Source: Deinococcus sp. Marseille-Q6407
GTDB lineage: Bacteria; Deinococcota; Deinococci; Deinococcales; Deinococcaceae
Direction: 5' to 3'
Assembly (NCBI RefSeq): GCF_946848805.1
Contig: NZ_CAMPFU010000002.1
Location: 890,501-954,500 of the forward strand
DNA: 64,000 bases
The position numbers and the translations under genes were made by a program. Under the pieces are notes generated by a model. The model did no database searches, had not been told where the DNA came from, and saw only the letters and a program-made list of their open reading frames with translations. The stretch's first letter is position 1, and every line of letters starts with the position of its first letter. This document shows, in pieces, positions 24,941-34,475 of this stretch.

Positions 24941-25318
24941 TCAGCTGAGGCGGTCCAGCACTTCCAAGCGCACTTCCTCGAAAGCGTCAAAGAACTCGTC
25001 TTCCAGCTCGAAGTCGCGCTCCAGGGCGTCCTGCTCGGTGTGCATCTGGGCGTGGGCCCAACGCAGCCGCGCCTCGCTGGCCGAGTACACGTTGCCCTTA
25101 GCCGCCACGTACTGCGCCGCATGCCGCACCGCCTCGGCCGGGTCGGAGGTGGGAGCCACCACCGAGAGGTTGCGCAGGTCACCCTGGTCATTCACCAGCG
25201 AGCAGGTGACTTCCAGCCGCTGACCTTTACGGGCCAGAAACACCTGATCCACCCGCCACATCGCGGTGGCGCGGATGGGGGTGTGATCGGTTTCGCGGCG
25301 GCGGCCTCGGTGCTTCAT
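24941..25318 (-). CDS. Hypothetical protein with acidic C-terminal helix
   Basis: The 125-residue product is unrecognised. A basic N-terminus (MKHRGRRRETDH) precedes a mixed alpha/beta part (VTCSLVNDQGDLRNLSVVAPT) and a strongly acidic C-terminal helix ERDFELEDEFFDAFEEVRLEV. TACACT lies ten bases before the ATG. It follows the butyrate-kinase-like gene by eight bases. Confidence 0.65.
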   Translation of the reverse strand: MKHRGRRRETDHTPIRATAMWRVDQVFLARKGQRLEVTCSLVNDQGDLRNLSVVAPTSDPAEAVRHAAQYVAAKGNVYSASEARLRWAHAQMHTEQDALERDFELEDEFFDAFEEVRLEVLDRLS

Positions 25319-25326
25319 CTGCCCGC

Positions 25327-26583
25327 TCAGTGTAACGCGCTGGGAGCAGGCTGCTCAGCGGCCGGCTGAGCCGTCTGCGCTGCCTGGGCCGGCTGTACAG
25401 CCTGAGTCTGGCCAGCGGCTTCTTCCGGTACCAGATCTTCCGCCACCGGCGGCCAGGCCGACACCGGCGCCCAGCCCATCAGCGCCCGGCCGGCGGCGCG
25501 GGCCACCGCTTCGAATTCCGGGTCGCCGGGGATAACAAAGACCGGGGCCATCCAGCTGAGCCGGGCTTCCAGGCGGTCCATCACGCTGTCCCAGCGGGCC
25601 AGCGGGCCGGCCAGCACGATGGCGTCGGGGCGCACGGTCAACGCCCCCACCTGCTGTCCCACCGCGCAGGCCACCTGATGCACGAAAGCGGCGGCGGCCG
25701 CCTGCACCTGCGGGCTGCTGTCCTCGCTGGTCATCAGCTCATGTACGGTGCCGCAGCCGGTCAGGGCACGCAGCCCACCTCCGCCGGTCCAGAACTCGGT
25801 CCAGGGGTGCGCGGTCTGCTGGCCCTGCTCAGCTTCTTCCCAGAGGCGCTGCAAGGTGGCAGGAGCCAGCATTCCGGCCTGCCGCAGCCCCAGCGGACCG
25901 CCGAACAGGCCCGAGCCGGTGGTGTTGACCACCCGGCCGCCCTGATAGGCCGTCACGCTGCTGGTGCTGCCCAGGTGAGCGGCCACCACCGCCGCTTCAC
26001 TGAAACGCTTACCCACGTTGAAAGCTCCCTCACGGGCCGCCATTTCCGAATTGAGCACGTGAAAGCGTGGCTCGCGGCGCAGGCCCGGAATGCCGGTTTC
26101 GCGGGCTTCAGGGGGCAGCTCGGCGCTCTGGGGCAGCGGCACGGTCAGCAGCGGCACGCCCAGGGCCTGTGCCCAGGCAATCGCCAGTTGCAGGCCGCGG
26201 GTGCCCAGCACCGCTCCAGTAGGCAGGTTCTGCTGCGCCAGCGGCAACTGCTCCGGCTCGGTGCGGATGACCTGTGGGCGGGCCGCCCAGTGGCCGAGCA
26301 TAAAAGAGTCCTCCCACTGCGCCAGGGTCGCCACCGCGTCGGGGCGGGGCCAGTCGGCCGTTTCGCGATCCAGATACGCCAGGGTGCTTTCCAGGTTCAG
26401 GCCGGTGCCGTTGAGGAGGTCGTCGCCCACCGGCAGGTCGGCCCGGGTCAGATTCAGGGTCAGCCGGCCGTCCGGCCCCAGCGCTTCAGGCGCCCCGGGG
26501 CCGCCCTCGCTGGCCGGCAGGGTCAGATCCGCCAGCCCCACTTTCAGCCGGCTGCTGCTCACGCTCAGTACGTAGACACGCAT
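25327..26583 (-). CDS. Butyrate/acetate kinase-fold (ASKHA) protein, divergent
   Basis: The 418-residue protein resembles butyrate kinase in order of segments: RFHVLNSEMAAREGA, AAVVAAHLGSTSSVTAYQGGRVV (adenosine/phosphate region), a Gly-rich FGGPLGLRQAG, and the C-terminal DAIVLAGPLARWDSVMDRLEARL with VFVIPGDPEFEAVA. Butyrate kinases phosphorylate a short-chain acid with ATP. The family's N-terminal phosphate motif NPGSTSTK is replaced here by SVSSSRLKV, and there is a roughly 45-residue Ala/Pro/Gln-rich tail. Activity may be altered or lost. TAAACT lies nine bases before the ATG. Confidence 0.68.
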   Translation of the reverse strand: MRVYVLSVSSSRLKVGLADLTLPASEGGPGAPEALGPDGRLTLNLTRADLPVGDDLLNGTGLNLESTLAYLDRETADWPRPDAVATLAQWEDSFMLGHWAARPQVIRTEPEQLPLAQQNLPTGAVLGTRGLQLAIAWAQALGVPLLTVPLPQSAELPPEARETGIPGLRREPRFHVLNSEMAAREGAFNVGKRFSEAAVVAAHLGSTSSVTAYQGGRVVNTTGSGLFGGPLGLRQAGMLAPATLQRLWEEAEQGQQTAHPWTEFWTGGGGLRALTGCGTVHELMTSEDSSPQVQAAAAAFVHQVACAVGQQVGALTVRPDAIVLAGPLARWDSVMDRLEARLSWMAPVFVIPGDPEFEAVARAAGRALMGWAPVSAWPPVAEDLVPEEAAGQTQAVQPAQAAQTAQPAAEQPAPSALH

Positions 26584-26592
26584 AAACAGTCC

Positions 26593-26598
26593 AGTTTA
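26593..26598 (-). promoter_or_regulatory. -10 element of the butyrate-kinase-like gene
   Basis: TAAACT, nine bases before ATG 26583. Confidence 0.5.
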
Positions 26599-26680
26599 GC
26601 AGATGGCCCACGCTGACCGGCGCCAGCAGAGCACAGTCGGCGCGGCCGTTCCAGTTGGAGGTTTCAGACTGGGACCCCAT

Positions 26681-27466
26681 TCAGTCAGTGGGGCGCGCGG
26701 CCGCATTCCCATCACCCATAAAAAACTGCGCCGAGGAGCACCACGTCCGCAGCACGCAGGCGGGACAGGCCGGGTCGCGCCGGGTGCAAATCTCGCGGCC
26801 ATGCCGCACACCGGCCCGGTGAAAAGCGGCGCGGTAGGCGGCATCAGCGGGCAGCACGCCTTCGAGCCATTCTTCCTGCCGGTCGGCCTTCCAGCCGGGC
26901 GGCACCACTTCCAGCCGGTGCAGCAGCCGCTCGATATTGCCGTCCACGGCCGCCGCCGGCTGTGCCAGATGAAACAGCAGCAGCAAGCTGGCGGTGCGCC
27001 GGCCCACGCCAGGCAGCCCTTGCAGGAAAGCGCGGGCCTCAGTGGGCGGCAGGCGGCGCAGGAAACGCAGCGAGGGCTGGCCCCGCTCCTCTGCTAGCCG
27101 CTGCAAAATGCCCCAGATGCTTTTGGCCTTGGACTGCGCCAGGCCACCGCCAGCGCCTTTCAGCACAGCCGCGATCTCATCCGGCTCGGCCAGCAGCGCC
27201 GCTTCCCAGCGCGGGTAGGCGGCTTTGAGGGCTTCCCACTGCCGCTGCGCCACCGCCCAGGTGTTCTGCTGGGCCAGAATCAGGCGAATCAGGCCGTCGA
27301 GCGGCTCGGGGTTGGGGGTCAGCGCCAGGCCCTGTGGGCCATAGCCATGGGCGGCCAGCAGTGCCTCAGCGGCAGCCGGCCACCAGTCCGGAGCCGGCAG
27401 CTCGGCCGGGGTCAGGCGGCGGGGTGCTGTTGGACTTGACCGTGCCGTCTTGCTGGACTTCACCAC
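26681..27466 (-). CDS. Endonuclease III-like DNA glycosylase
   Basis: The 261-residue protein of the HhH-GPD superfamily has the helix-hairpin-helix LPGVGRRTAS near residue 152, the catalytic Asp in AVDGNIERLLHRL, and a C-terminal iron-sulfur cluster motif C-x6-C-x2-C-x5-C (CTRRDPACPACVLRTWC). Endonuclease III removes oxidised pyrimidines. In E. coli Nth the residue after GVGR is the catalytic Lys 120; here it is Arg, so the protein may be a monofunctional glycosylase or act on another lesion. Deinococcus carries several Nth paralogues. The GTG start is tentative. Confidence 0.85.
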   Translation of the reverse strand: MVKSSKTARSSPTAPRRLTPAELPAPDWWPAAAEALLAAHGYGPQGLALTPNPEPLDGLIRLILAQQNTWAVAQRQWEALKAAYPRWEAALLAEPDEIAAVLKGAGGGLAQSKAKSIWGILQRLAEERGQPSLRFLRRLPPTEARAFLQGLPGVGRRTASLLLLFHLAQPAAAVDGNIERLLHRLEVVPPGWKADRQEEWLEGVLPADAAYRAAFHRAGVRHGREICTRRDPACPACVLRTWCSSAQFFMGDGNAAARPTD

Positions 27467-27493
27467 TCTACTGAATCACCTGAGCGGGTCACC

Positions 27494-28105
27494 TTACTGA
27501 ACGCGGCGCTCGACCTTGTTGCCGGCGCGGTCAATCACGGTCACGTCGGCGTAGATGCCCTGCGTTTCGGCATAGAAAGTGACTTTCTGGTCCACCGCGA
27601 TGTTCAGGCGGCGGCCGTCCACCAGCACCTCGGCCACCTGATCGTTGTCGGTTGCCACGCCCGCCACCCGGATGGTCTTACCAAAGCGCTCGAAGGAAGT
27701 GATCTGCACGGTCGGCGGCTGGGGGTCCAGTTCCAGGTTCATGGTCAGGTTGCTTTCGTTGCCGGCGCGGTCGCGGGCCTTGAACACGAAGGTGTTCTTA
27801 TCGCCCTGCACTTTGGGCCGGTAGTTGAAGTAGCGAATCTTGGTGCTGCCCTCGTCCAGCGGCACAGCCTGATCGTTGATGGTGAGCTGAATGGCGCCGC
27901 GGTCGTCCATCACGTAGCCCTTGAGATAAAGGTCGTCGGCCTTGGCGACCCCGCCGCCTTCGGGCGACGTGACCACGATGCGGGGCTGGAAGGTGTCGTT
28001 CTGCCGGGCACAGCTGCCCAGGCCCACCGGCAGCAACAGGAGGGCCCCCAACCCCCAGGAAGAAGGCGTACCAAGTCCGAATTTTTGCCGCTGCGAACTG
28101 CTCAT
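27494..28105 (-). CDS. Ig-like domain lipoprotein
   Basis: The 203-residue product starts with a lipoprotein signal ending LGSC at about residue 32. The mature part has two beta-sandwich-like repeats, each with the bacterial Ig/Ig-like 'GNESNLT' type turn: RIVVTSPEGGGV to FVFKARDRAGNESNLTMNLEL, and TVQITSFERF to DVTVIDRAGNKVERRV. Such domains usually mediate surface or extracellular binding. ATG 28105 has TATACT eight bases upstream; the much longer frame upstream overlaps the divergent gene and is rejected. Confidence 0.75.
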   Translation of the reverse strand: MSSSQRQKFGLGTPSSWGLGALLLLPVGLGSCARQNDTFQPRIVVTSPEGGGVAKADDLYLKGYVMDDRGAIQLTINDQAVPLDEGSTKIRYFNYRPKVQGDKNTFVFKARDRAGNESNLTMNLELDPQPPTVQITSFERFGKTIRVAGVATDNDQVAEVLVDGRRLNIAVDQKVTFYAETQGIYADVTVIDRAGNKVERRVQ

Positions 28106-28113
28106 TGCCTGCC

Positions 28114-28119
28114 AGTATA
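28114..28119 (-). promoter_or_regulatory. -10 element of the Ig-like lipoprotein gene
   Basis: TATACT, eight bases before ATG 28105, facing away from the TAGCAT at 28153. Confidence 0.6.
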
Positions 28120-28152
28120 GTCGGCCCCGGCCCGCCGCCTCCCGGCCAGGGG

Positions 28153-28158
28153 TAGCAT
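28153..28158 (+). promoter_or_regulatory. -10 element of the membrane/winged-helix gene, leaderless type
   Basis: TAGCAT, seven bases before ATG 28166. Confidence 0.6.
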
Positions 28159-28165
28159 GGGCGCC

Positions 28166-28669
28166 ATGACGTTTCTGCGGACCCTGACGGCGGCCACTTT
28201 CGGTTTCGCTTTCAGCCTGATTTCTTTTGCCGCCTTTTACGTGCATGGCAACCTGGGGGCCATTTTCCGTTATCTGGGCGCCCGCGGCGACGCCCGCCGG
28301 CTGGAAGCGGCCGCAAACGCCACCCCCGAGCAGATTGCGGCGGCCCACGCCCAGGCCCGCGCGCTGGCCGACAGCGCCGCCGACCCCGACTTTGCCGTGC
28401 GGATGATGCCGGTGGCCCTGCTGCTGGGGGTCGCGGCCGGCTACGCGCTGTGGCGGCTGTTCGGCTCGCGGGAAAACCGTGCCGACGCAGCCGACGTGCA
28501 GGAGCGAATGCTGCTGCGGCTGGCCTACCGCTGCGGCGGGCGCTTCAGCCTGGCCGACGTGACTGCCTCTTCCCCGCTGACCGAGGCGCAGGCCATTCAC
28601 GTGATCCGGCGGCTGAAAGAAGAAGGCCGCCTGCGTGATGTGGCGGGCGGCCTGTACGAGCTGGTGTAA
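28166..28669 (+). CDS. Two-helix membrane protein with C-terminal winged-helix-like domain
   Basis: The 167-residue protein has two hydrophobic segments (about residues 5-28 and 80-100) separated by an Ala-rich helical stretch, then a cytoplasmic C-terminal part of about 60 residues, MLLRLAYRCGGRFSLADVTASSPLTEAQAIHVIRRLKEEGRLRDV, that reads as a helix-turn-helix of the winged-helix type. This could be a membrane-bound regulator or scaffold. No family is recognised. Confidence 0.7.
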   Translation: MTFLRTLTAATFGFAFSLISFAAFYVHGNLGAIFRYLGARGDARRLEAAANATPEQIAAAHAQARALADSAADPDFAVRMMPVALLLGVAAGYALWRLFGSRENRADAADVQERMLLRLAYRCGGRFSLADVTASSPLTEAQAIHVIRRLKEEGRLRDVAGGLYELV

Positions 28670-29167
28670 GTCTTAGTCTCTCAGTCCCAAGTGTTGAAGA
28701 GCACCTCTGCCCGCGTGCCGGGGCGTTCCTTTTGTACCGCTTTCGCCTCCCAGCCATTGCCGGCAGCCGAGGCGAGCAGTCTAGCCCGCTCGCTGGAAGT
28801 AAGGTCGGCGGTCAGCCAGGCAGGGTCCGGCAATACCAGCACACCAGACGCACTGAGGGCGTCCCAGAGCGGCCCCGTATCCAACAATCCGGCACCCAGC
28901 AAAGGCCAGGGCGTCACATAGGGCTGGCAGGGCGCAGCCGCCACAGCAGCAATGTTGCTGCTCAGCAACACCCAGCCCAGGCTGGCGCCGAAGCGGTCCA
29001 CAGCACGCAGCTGGTAAAGGTCGCCGGGTTCGGGGTGCCAGGTCCAGCCATGCCGCCGGGCCACCTCGGCCAGATAACCACTGACCACCTCTGGCGGCTG
29101 AGGCTCCCCGCCCCAGCGTTCATAGACCAGGCGGTAGGCGACCCATGCTCCAGAGGTCTCCCAGCTT

Positions 29168-30457
<1,290 letters not shown>

Positions 30458-30464
30458 GCCCGAC

Positions 30465-30470
30465 AGTCTA
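30465..30470 (-). promoter_or_regulatory. -10 element of ispG, leaderless type
   Basis: TAGACT, seven bases before ATG 30457. Confidence 0.65.
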
Positions 30471-30480
30471 AGCCCTGGCT

Positions 30481-31122
30481 TCAGTTGCCTTCGGGGATTT
30501 CCACCCACTCCCAGCGCGGCAGGCCCTCACAGAGAATTTCTACCATCATGGACAGAGAAGAAATAAACAGGTGACGGTAGCGGGGGCAGGGTTGTTCCAG
30601 CTCGGCCTCCTGGGAAAGGGCCAGAGGCGCGGGGCATGACCCTGGCGGAGAAAAGCGGCCTGTAGGCGTCTCCCAGCCCTCATTTCCTTTGTTGCGCTCC
30701 CAGGTATCGGGATGCACCTGTACCGGGCGCCCGCCCAGAGGGAAAACTCCGTAGCTCGGATTTTCCAGCAGAATTTCGGTGACCCAGGGGTCCGGGTCGT
30801 TCATCACTTCCAGAAAAGACGAATCCGGCGAGTCGCCGCGCCAGGAGCAAGTTTCGGCAAAAGGCTGCGAATATTCCTCCGGATACAGTTCAAGCGCATA
30901 AACCCGGTCTGTCCAGGTCAGCTTGAGCAGACGCTCTGGCCTCAACGCCGTCATGGGCCATACGTCAATTTGCAGCTCATAGGGATTGGTGAAAGGCAGC
31001 TGTCGCCAGTCCACCCGTACAACGGCCAGATCCTCCAAAAAGGGCACTCGGTAAGCCTGTTGCAAGCCTTCATCCGGCCATGCAGCCCACTCGTACTGCG
31101 AAAAGCGTTCGCGTCTGCCCAT
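30481..31122 (-). CDS. Hypothetical protein
   Basis: The 213-residue soluble protein is rich in Trp, Pro and Glu and has no signal peptide or recognised family. Recurrent segments such as [24 protein letters not shown] and [19 protein letters not shown] suggest a beta-rich fold. It ends 23 bases before the ispG start. TACGCT lies five bases before the ATG. Its codon use is a little less GC-extreme than its neighbours, with several TTT and GAA codons. Confidence 0.62.
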   Translation of the reverse strand: MGRRERFSQYEWAAWPDEGLQQAYRVPFLEDLAVVRVDWRQLPFTNPYELQIDVWPMTALRPERLLKLTWTDRVYALELYPEEYSQPFAETCSWRGDSPDSSFLEVMNDPDPWVTEILLENPSYGVFPLGGRPVQVHPDTWERNKGNEGWETPTGRFSPPGSCPAPLALSQEAELEQPCPRYRHLFISSLSMMVEILCEGLPRWEWVEIPEGN

Positions 31123-31127
31123 GCCCC

Positions 31128-31133
31128 AGCGTA
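31128..31133 (-). promoter_or_regulatory. -10 element of the 31122 hypothetical gene, leaderless type
   Basis: TACGCT, five bases before ATG 31122. Confidence 0.5.
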
Positions 31134-31196
31134 GCCAAAAACCGGCCCCCAGCGGTAAGGCCGAGGGCCGCAGGGCAGGGGCTGCCGGTGCCCGGT

Positions 31197-32051
31197 TCAG
31201 CGGTCCAGCCGCCGCAGTTCCGCCGCCGTCACCGTGTTGGCCATCAGCTGCGCCACCGTCAGCAGCCCCACGCCACCCGGCACCGGGGTCAAGCCGCCGG
31301 CCACGCCAGCCACGTCCGGGTGAACGTCGCCCACGATTTTGCCTTTGCCGTCCACCTCGGTGCGGTTGATGCCCACATCGATCACGGTGGCGCCCGGCTT
31401 CACCATCTCGGGTGTGATGAACTGCGGGCGGCCCACGGCCACCACCAGGATGTCGGCTTCGCGGGTTACGGCGCCCAGGTCGGCGGTGCGGCTGTGGGCG
31501 ATGGTCACGGTGGCGTCACGGCCCAGCAGCATGGCGGCCATTGGCCGGCCCACGATCTCGCTGCGGCCCACCACTACGGCGCGCCGTCCCGCGACCGGAA
31601 TGCCGTAAAAGGCCAGCAACTCCAGAACGCCGGCCGGCGTGCAGGGATTCAGCCGAGCGCGGCCAGCCCACATCTGCGCCACGTTCACCGGGTGAAAGCC
31701 GTCCACGTCCTTGGCGGGGTTTATCGCCAGCAGCACCGGCTCCTCGTCGATGTGGGCCGGGAGCGGCAGCTGCACCAGAATGCCGTCTACCCCGGGGTCG
31801 GCATTCAGCCGCTCGACCAGAGCCAGCAGCTCGGCCGAGGACGTGCTTTCCGCAAGGGCATGAACCTCGCTCTGAATGCCGACCTGATGCGCTTTCTTGT
31901 CCTTGGAACGCACGTAGCTTTCGCTGGCGGGGTCGTCGCCCACCCGCACCAGCGCCAGCCGGGGCGCACGCGGCAGGTGCTGCACCCGCTCGGCTGCCCG
32001 GGCCAGCAGCTGCTCGGCCACCGGCCGGCCGGCCAGATTCAGGGCCGGCAC
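31197..32051 (-). CDS. folD: Bifunctional methylenetetrahydrofolate dehydrogenase / cyclohydrolase
   Basis: The 284-residue FolD interconverts methylene-, methenyl- and formyl-tetrahydrofolate with NADP. The catalytic YVRSKDKKAHQVGI contains the key Tyr and Lys; GILVQLPLPAHID, PAKDVDGFHPVN and VVGRSEIVGRPMAAML (NADP loop) follow in the expected order. The GTG start is three bases after the nusB stop, so Asp23-nusB-folD form one operon. Confidence 0.95.
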   Translation of the reverse strand: MPALNLAGRPVAEQLLARAAERVQHLPRAPRLALVRVGDDPASESYVRSKDKKAHQVGIQSEVHALAESTSSAELLALVERLNADPGVDGILVQLPLPAHIDEEPVLLAINPAKDVDGFHPVNVAQMWAGRARLNPCTPAGVLELLAFYGIPVAGRRAVVVGRSEIVGRPMAAMLLGRDATVTIAHSRTADLGAVTREADILVVAVGRPQFITPEMVKPGATVIDVGINRTEVDGKGKIVGDVHPDVAGVAGGLTPVPGGVGLLTVAQLMANTVTAAELRRLDR

Positions 32052-32054
32052 CGC

Positions 32055-32609
32055 CTAGTCCTGCTCGGCCGGGGAACCGGCCAGAGCGTCGTTTGCGGCA
32101 CTTTCCTCCGCCGCGCCCGCTTCCGGCTGCCGGTCCTGACTGCGGGCCTGCTCGGCCAGGCTGCGGCTGAGGGTGCCCAGCACGCCGTTGACAAAACGGC
32201 CCGAATCCTCGCCGCCAAACTTGCGGGCAATCCGCACGGCACTCTCGATCACCGGGGGGTGAGGCTCACTGGTGAACATCATCTCGTAGGCGGCCAGGCG
32301 CAGGATGTTCAGGTCTGTCTGGGCCATCTGGTCAAAGGACCAGCCCCGGATAGTGCGGTGCAGCGCGTCCTGAACCTCTTCCCAGTGCATGTCCAGGCCC
32401 TCGGCCAGCGACCGGGCAAAAGCCACAGCTTCGGGAGTCAGCGGGGTCAGGGTGTCGTCGCCGCCCTCGTGCATCTGAGCGGCGGTGCGCATAAACACCT
32501 GTTCCAGCGGCAGCTCGCCGCGCTCCGACTCAAACAGGGCGCGGAAGGCGAACTCGCGGGCGGCGCGGCGGCTGCCGCTGGGGGCGCCGCGTTCACGGCG
32601 GCGGGTCAA
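32055..32609 (-). CDS. nusB: Transcription antitermination factor NusB
   Basis: The 184-residue all-helical NusB works with NusE (S10) in rRNA antitermination. The core matches [19 protein letters not shown] at the N-terminus and [19 protein letters not shown] with [23 protein letters not shown] toward the C-terminus. The start is TTG 32609, overlapping the upstream Asp23 stop as TTGA; a longer frame with ATG would lie within that gene. The Ala/Ser-rich tail after residue 155 is longer than in E. coli. Confidence 0.92.
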   Translation of the reverse strand: MTRRRERGAPSGSRRAAREFAFRALFESERGELPLEQVFMRTAAQMHEGGDDTLTPLTPEAVAFARSLAEGLDMHWEEVQDALHRTIRGWSFDQMAQTDLNILRLAAYEMMFTSEPHPPVIESAVRIARKFGGEDSGRFVNGVLGTLSRSLAEQARSQDRQPEAGAAEESAANDALAGSPAEQD

Positions 32610-32971
32610 GAGAGTGCCCCCGCCTGGGCGCCGCGCGGGTTGGCCGGCAACGACACGCCCAGCACCGAAATATTCACCGCGTCCACCTGGCAGCCGCACA
32701 TCAGTTCCAGGTTCTCGGCCACCGAGCGCTGGGCGCGGGCGGCCAGGTCCAGCAGGTTCTGGCCGTAATCCACATTCAGGCCCAGGTCCACACTAAAACG
32801 GCCCTCAGGCGACTGGGTCAGGCGCAGCGCCCGGGGCAGCATGGCCGTCTCGCTGTCCTTGAGCACCTCACCAACCGGGTTGGGCACAGGCGCGATGCAG
32901 ATGCCGTCAATGTCCTCCACAGCGGCCATGACGATGTCGCGCATCACGTTCTTGTTGATGTTCAGTTCCAT
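32606..32971 (-). CDS. Asp23/Gls24 family protein
   Basis: The 121-residue protein belongs to the Asp23/Gls24 (YqhY-like) family; in many Gram-positives a yqhY gene sits directly upstream of nusB, as here. [16 protein letters not shown] at the N-terminus and [33 protein letters not shown] are typical. The family is linked to envelope stress or acetyl-CoA carboxylase homeostasis in Bacillus; its role here is not shown. Confidence 0.85.
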   Translation of the reverse strand: MELNINKNVMRDIVMAAVEDIDGICIAPVPNPVGEVLKDSETAMLPRALRLTQSPEGRFSVDLGLNVDYGQNLLDLAARAQRSVAENLELMCGCQVDAVNISVLGVSLPANPRGAQAGALS

Positions 32972-33084
32972 ACCTTTCTATCTTAGTGCCTGCCTGACGC
33001 CGCACCGCGCTGCTGCACACGCTCATGCGCCTGCCCCTGGGCTACAGGCAGCGCGGCCGGCCCGGGCCAGCAGGCGGCTGAATA

Positions 33085-33113
33085 TTTACCCAGTTTTCAC
33101 AATGGTGTATTGT
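33085..33113 (+). promoter_or_regulatory. Promoter upstream of dppB
   Basis: TTTACC, a 17-base spacer and TATTGT. If used, the dppB leader is about 315 bases. A second -10-like TATGCT lies at about 33266. The gene-free stretch 32972-33434 also contains a GCAGGT/ACCTGC hairpin with four T (33360-33384), a weak possible attenuator. Confidence 0.55.
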
Positions 33114-33114
33114 G
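33098..33114. promoter_or_regulatory. Palindromic operator over the dppB promoter
   Basis: CACAAT-N5-ATTGTG, a perfect 6-bp inverted repeat whose right arm overlaps the -10 hexamer. A dimeric repressor bound here would occlude the promoter. The regulator is unknown. Confidence 0.5.
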
Positions 33115-33434
33115 GCCGGGTCAGTGAACCTTTCAGTGTGCTCCGTTTTTCGCCCTCCGTCCCACCCAGCAGAAGTTGCGCCTGGGCGAGGACGCTTGGG
33201 CCCGGCGGCATATGGTTCCAGTCAGCCGAGGTACCCGGGCGGCCCCCGGCTTTCCCAGCGCAGGCTATGCTGCTGGGCAAGACCATCTCTTTTTACTGAA
33301 ACGGGCCTGTTTTCAGGCGTTCCGGCTCAGCGAGGACCCCGTCCTCTCCTTCCGAACAGGCAGGTTCTCTCTGGACCTGCTTTTCCCCCCACCGGCCTTC
33401 ACCCGGTTTTCCCTTCCTCATTTCAGGAGCTGAA

Positions 33435-34475
33435 ATGTTCAATCTGATTGTCAAACGCCTGCTTCAGATCCCGTTCATCATGCTGGTGCTGACCATGCTG
33501 GTGCTGGCTCTGACCATGCTGCTGACTCCTGTGCAGCGTGCCCAGGGCTATGTCCGCAACGAGCAGCAAGCCGCCCACATCGACCAGATCATCCGCGAGC
33601 GCGGCCTGGACCAGTCTTTCTTGGTGCAGTACGGCAAGTGGCTGCAAAGTGCCCTGCAGGGCGACCTGGGCTTTTCCAAGTCGGTCGGTGAGCCGGTGCT
33701 GCAGGCCATCCTCACCCGGCTGCCCAACACCATCGAGCTCACCCTCTTCGCTTTTATTCCTATCATCGTTCTCGGCGTCTGGCTGGGCACCCTCTCGGCA
33801 CTGAAAAAAGACGGCGTGGTTGACCAGATCATCCGCATACTGGCGGTGCTGGCCTTCTCGGTGCCCAGCTTCGTGCTGGGGATCGTGCTGCTGGCCGTGT
33901 TTTACGGCTACCTGGGCTGGGCCCCTGGCCCCGGACAGGTCACGGTGGAAAACCGCCTGCTGATGGACCAGCTGGTGGCCTCCGGACAGCTCCACAAGTA
34001 CACCGGGATGCTGAGCATCGACGCCATGCTGAACGGCCAGTGGCGGATTGCCCGCGACGTCCTCTCTCACCTGGTGCTGCCAGTAACCACGCTCTCGCTG
34101 GTGATTACTGCGACCATCGTGAAGCTGATGCGTACCAGCATGCTCGAAGCACTGACCAGCGACTTCGTGCGCACCGCCCGCTCCAAGGGCCTCAGCAAAC
34201 GCGTGGTGAACAACAAGCACGCCCGCCGCAACGCCCTGATTCCGATCATCAACTCGGGCGGCTTTATTCTGCTGGGCCTGCTGACCGGTTCGATGATCAC
34301 CGAATCCATCTATGCCTATCCCGGAATCGGCCGCTGGCTGCTCGACTCGGCCCGCGCGCTGGATATTCCCTCGGTGCTGGGATACTCGATCTTCGTGGCC
34401 CTGCTGGTGGTCGTGATCCGCACCCTGATCGATATCGGCTTCACCCTCGTTGATCCCCGCGTGAGGTACGACTGA
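33435..34475 (+). CDS. Peptide-type ABC transporter permease (DppB/OppB-like)
   Basis: The 346-residue inner-membrane permease has the N-terminal hydrophobic anchor [22 protein letters not shown], an extracytoplasmic loop with the [14 protein letters not shown] segment, and the cytoplasmic EAA loop [29 protein letters not shown] that contacts the ATPase. AGGAG precedes the ATG at about six bases. It overlaps dppC by one base. Binding protein and ATPase genes are not adjacent, so they must be encoded elsewhere. Dipeptide, oligopeptide or nickel-type substrates are possible. Confidence 0.9.
   Translation: MFNLIVKRLLQIPFIMLVLTMLVLALTMLLTPVQRAQGYVRNEQQAAHIDQIIRERGLDQSFLVQYGKWLQSALQGDLGFSKSVGEPVLQAILTRLPNTIELTLFAFIPIIVLGVWLGTLSALKKDGVVDQIIRILAVLAFSVPSFVLGIVLLAVFYGYLGWAPGPGQVTVENRLLMDQLVASGQLHKYTGMLSIDAMLNGQWRIARDVLSHLVLPVTTLSLVITATIVKLMRTSMLEALTSDFVRTARSKGLSKRVVNNKHARRNALIPIINSGGFILLGLLTGSMITESIYAYPGIGRWLLDSARALDIPSVLGYSIFVALLVVVIRTLIDIGFTLVDPRVRYD

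Noticed and set aside
33112..33447. Open frame of 111 codons upstream of dppB
   Set aside because: No start signal, no recognisable domain, Pro/Arg/Ser-rich; it overlaps the predicted leader and the dppB Shine-Dalgarno.
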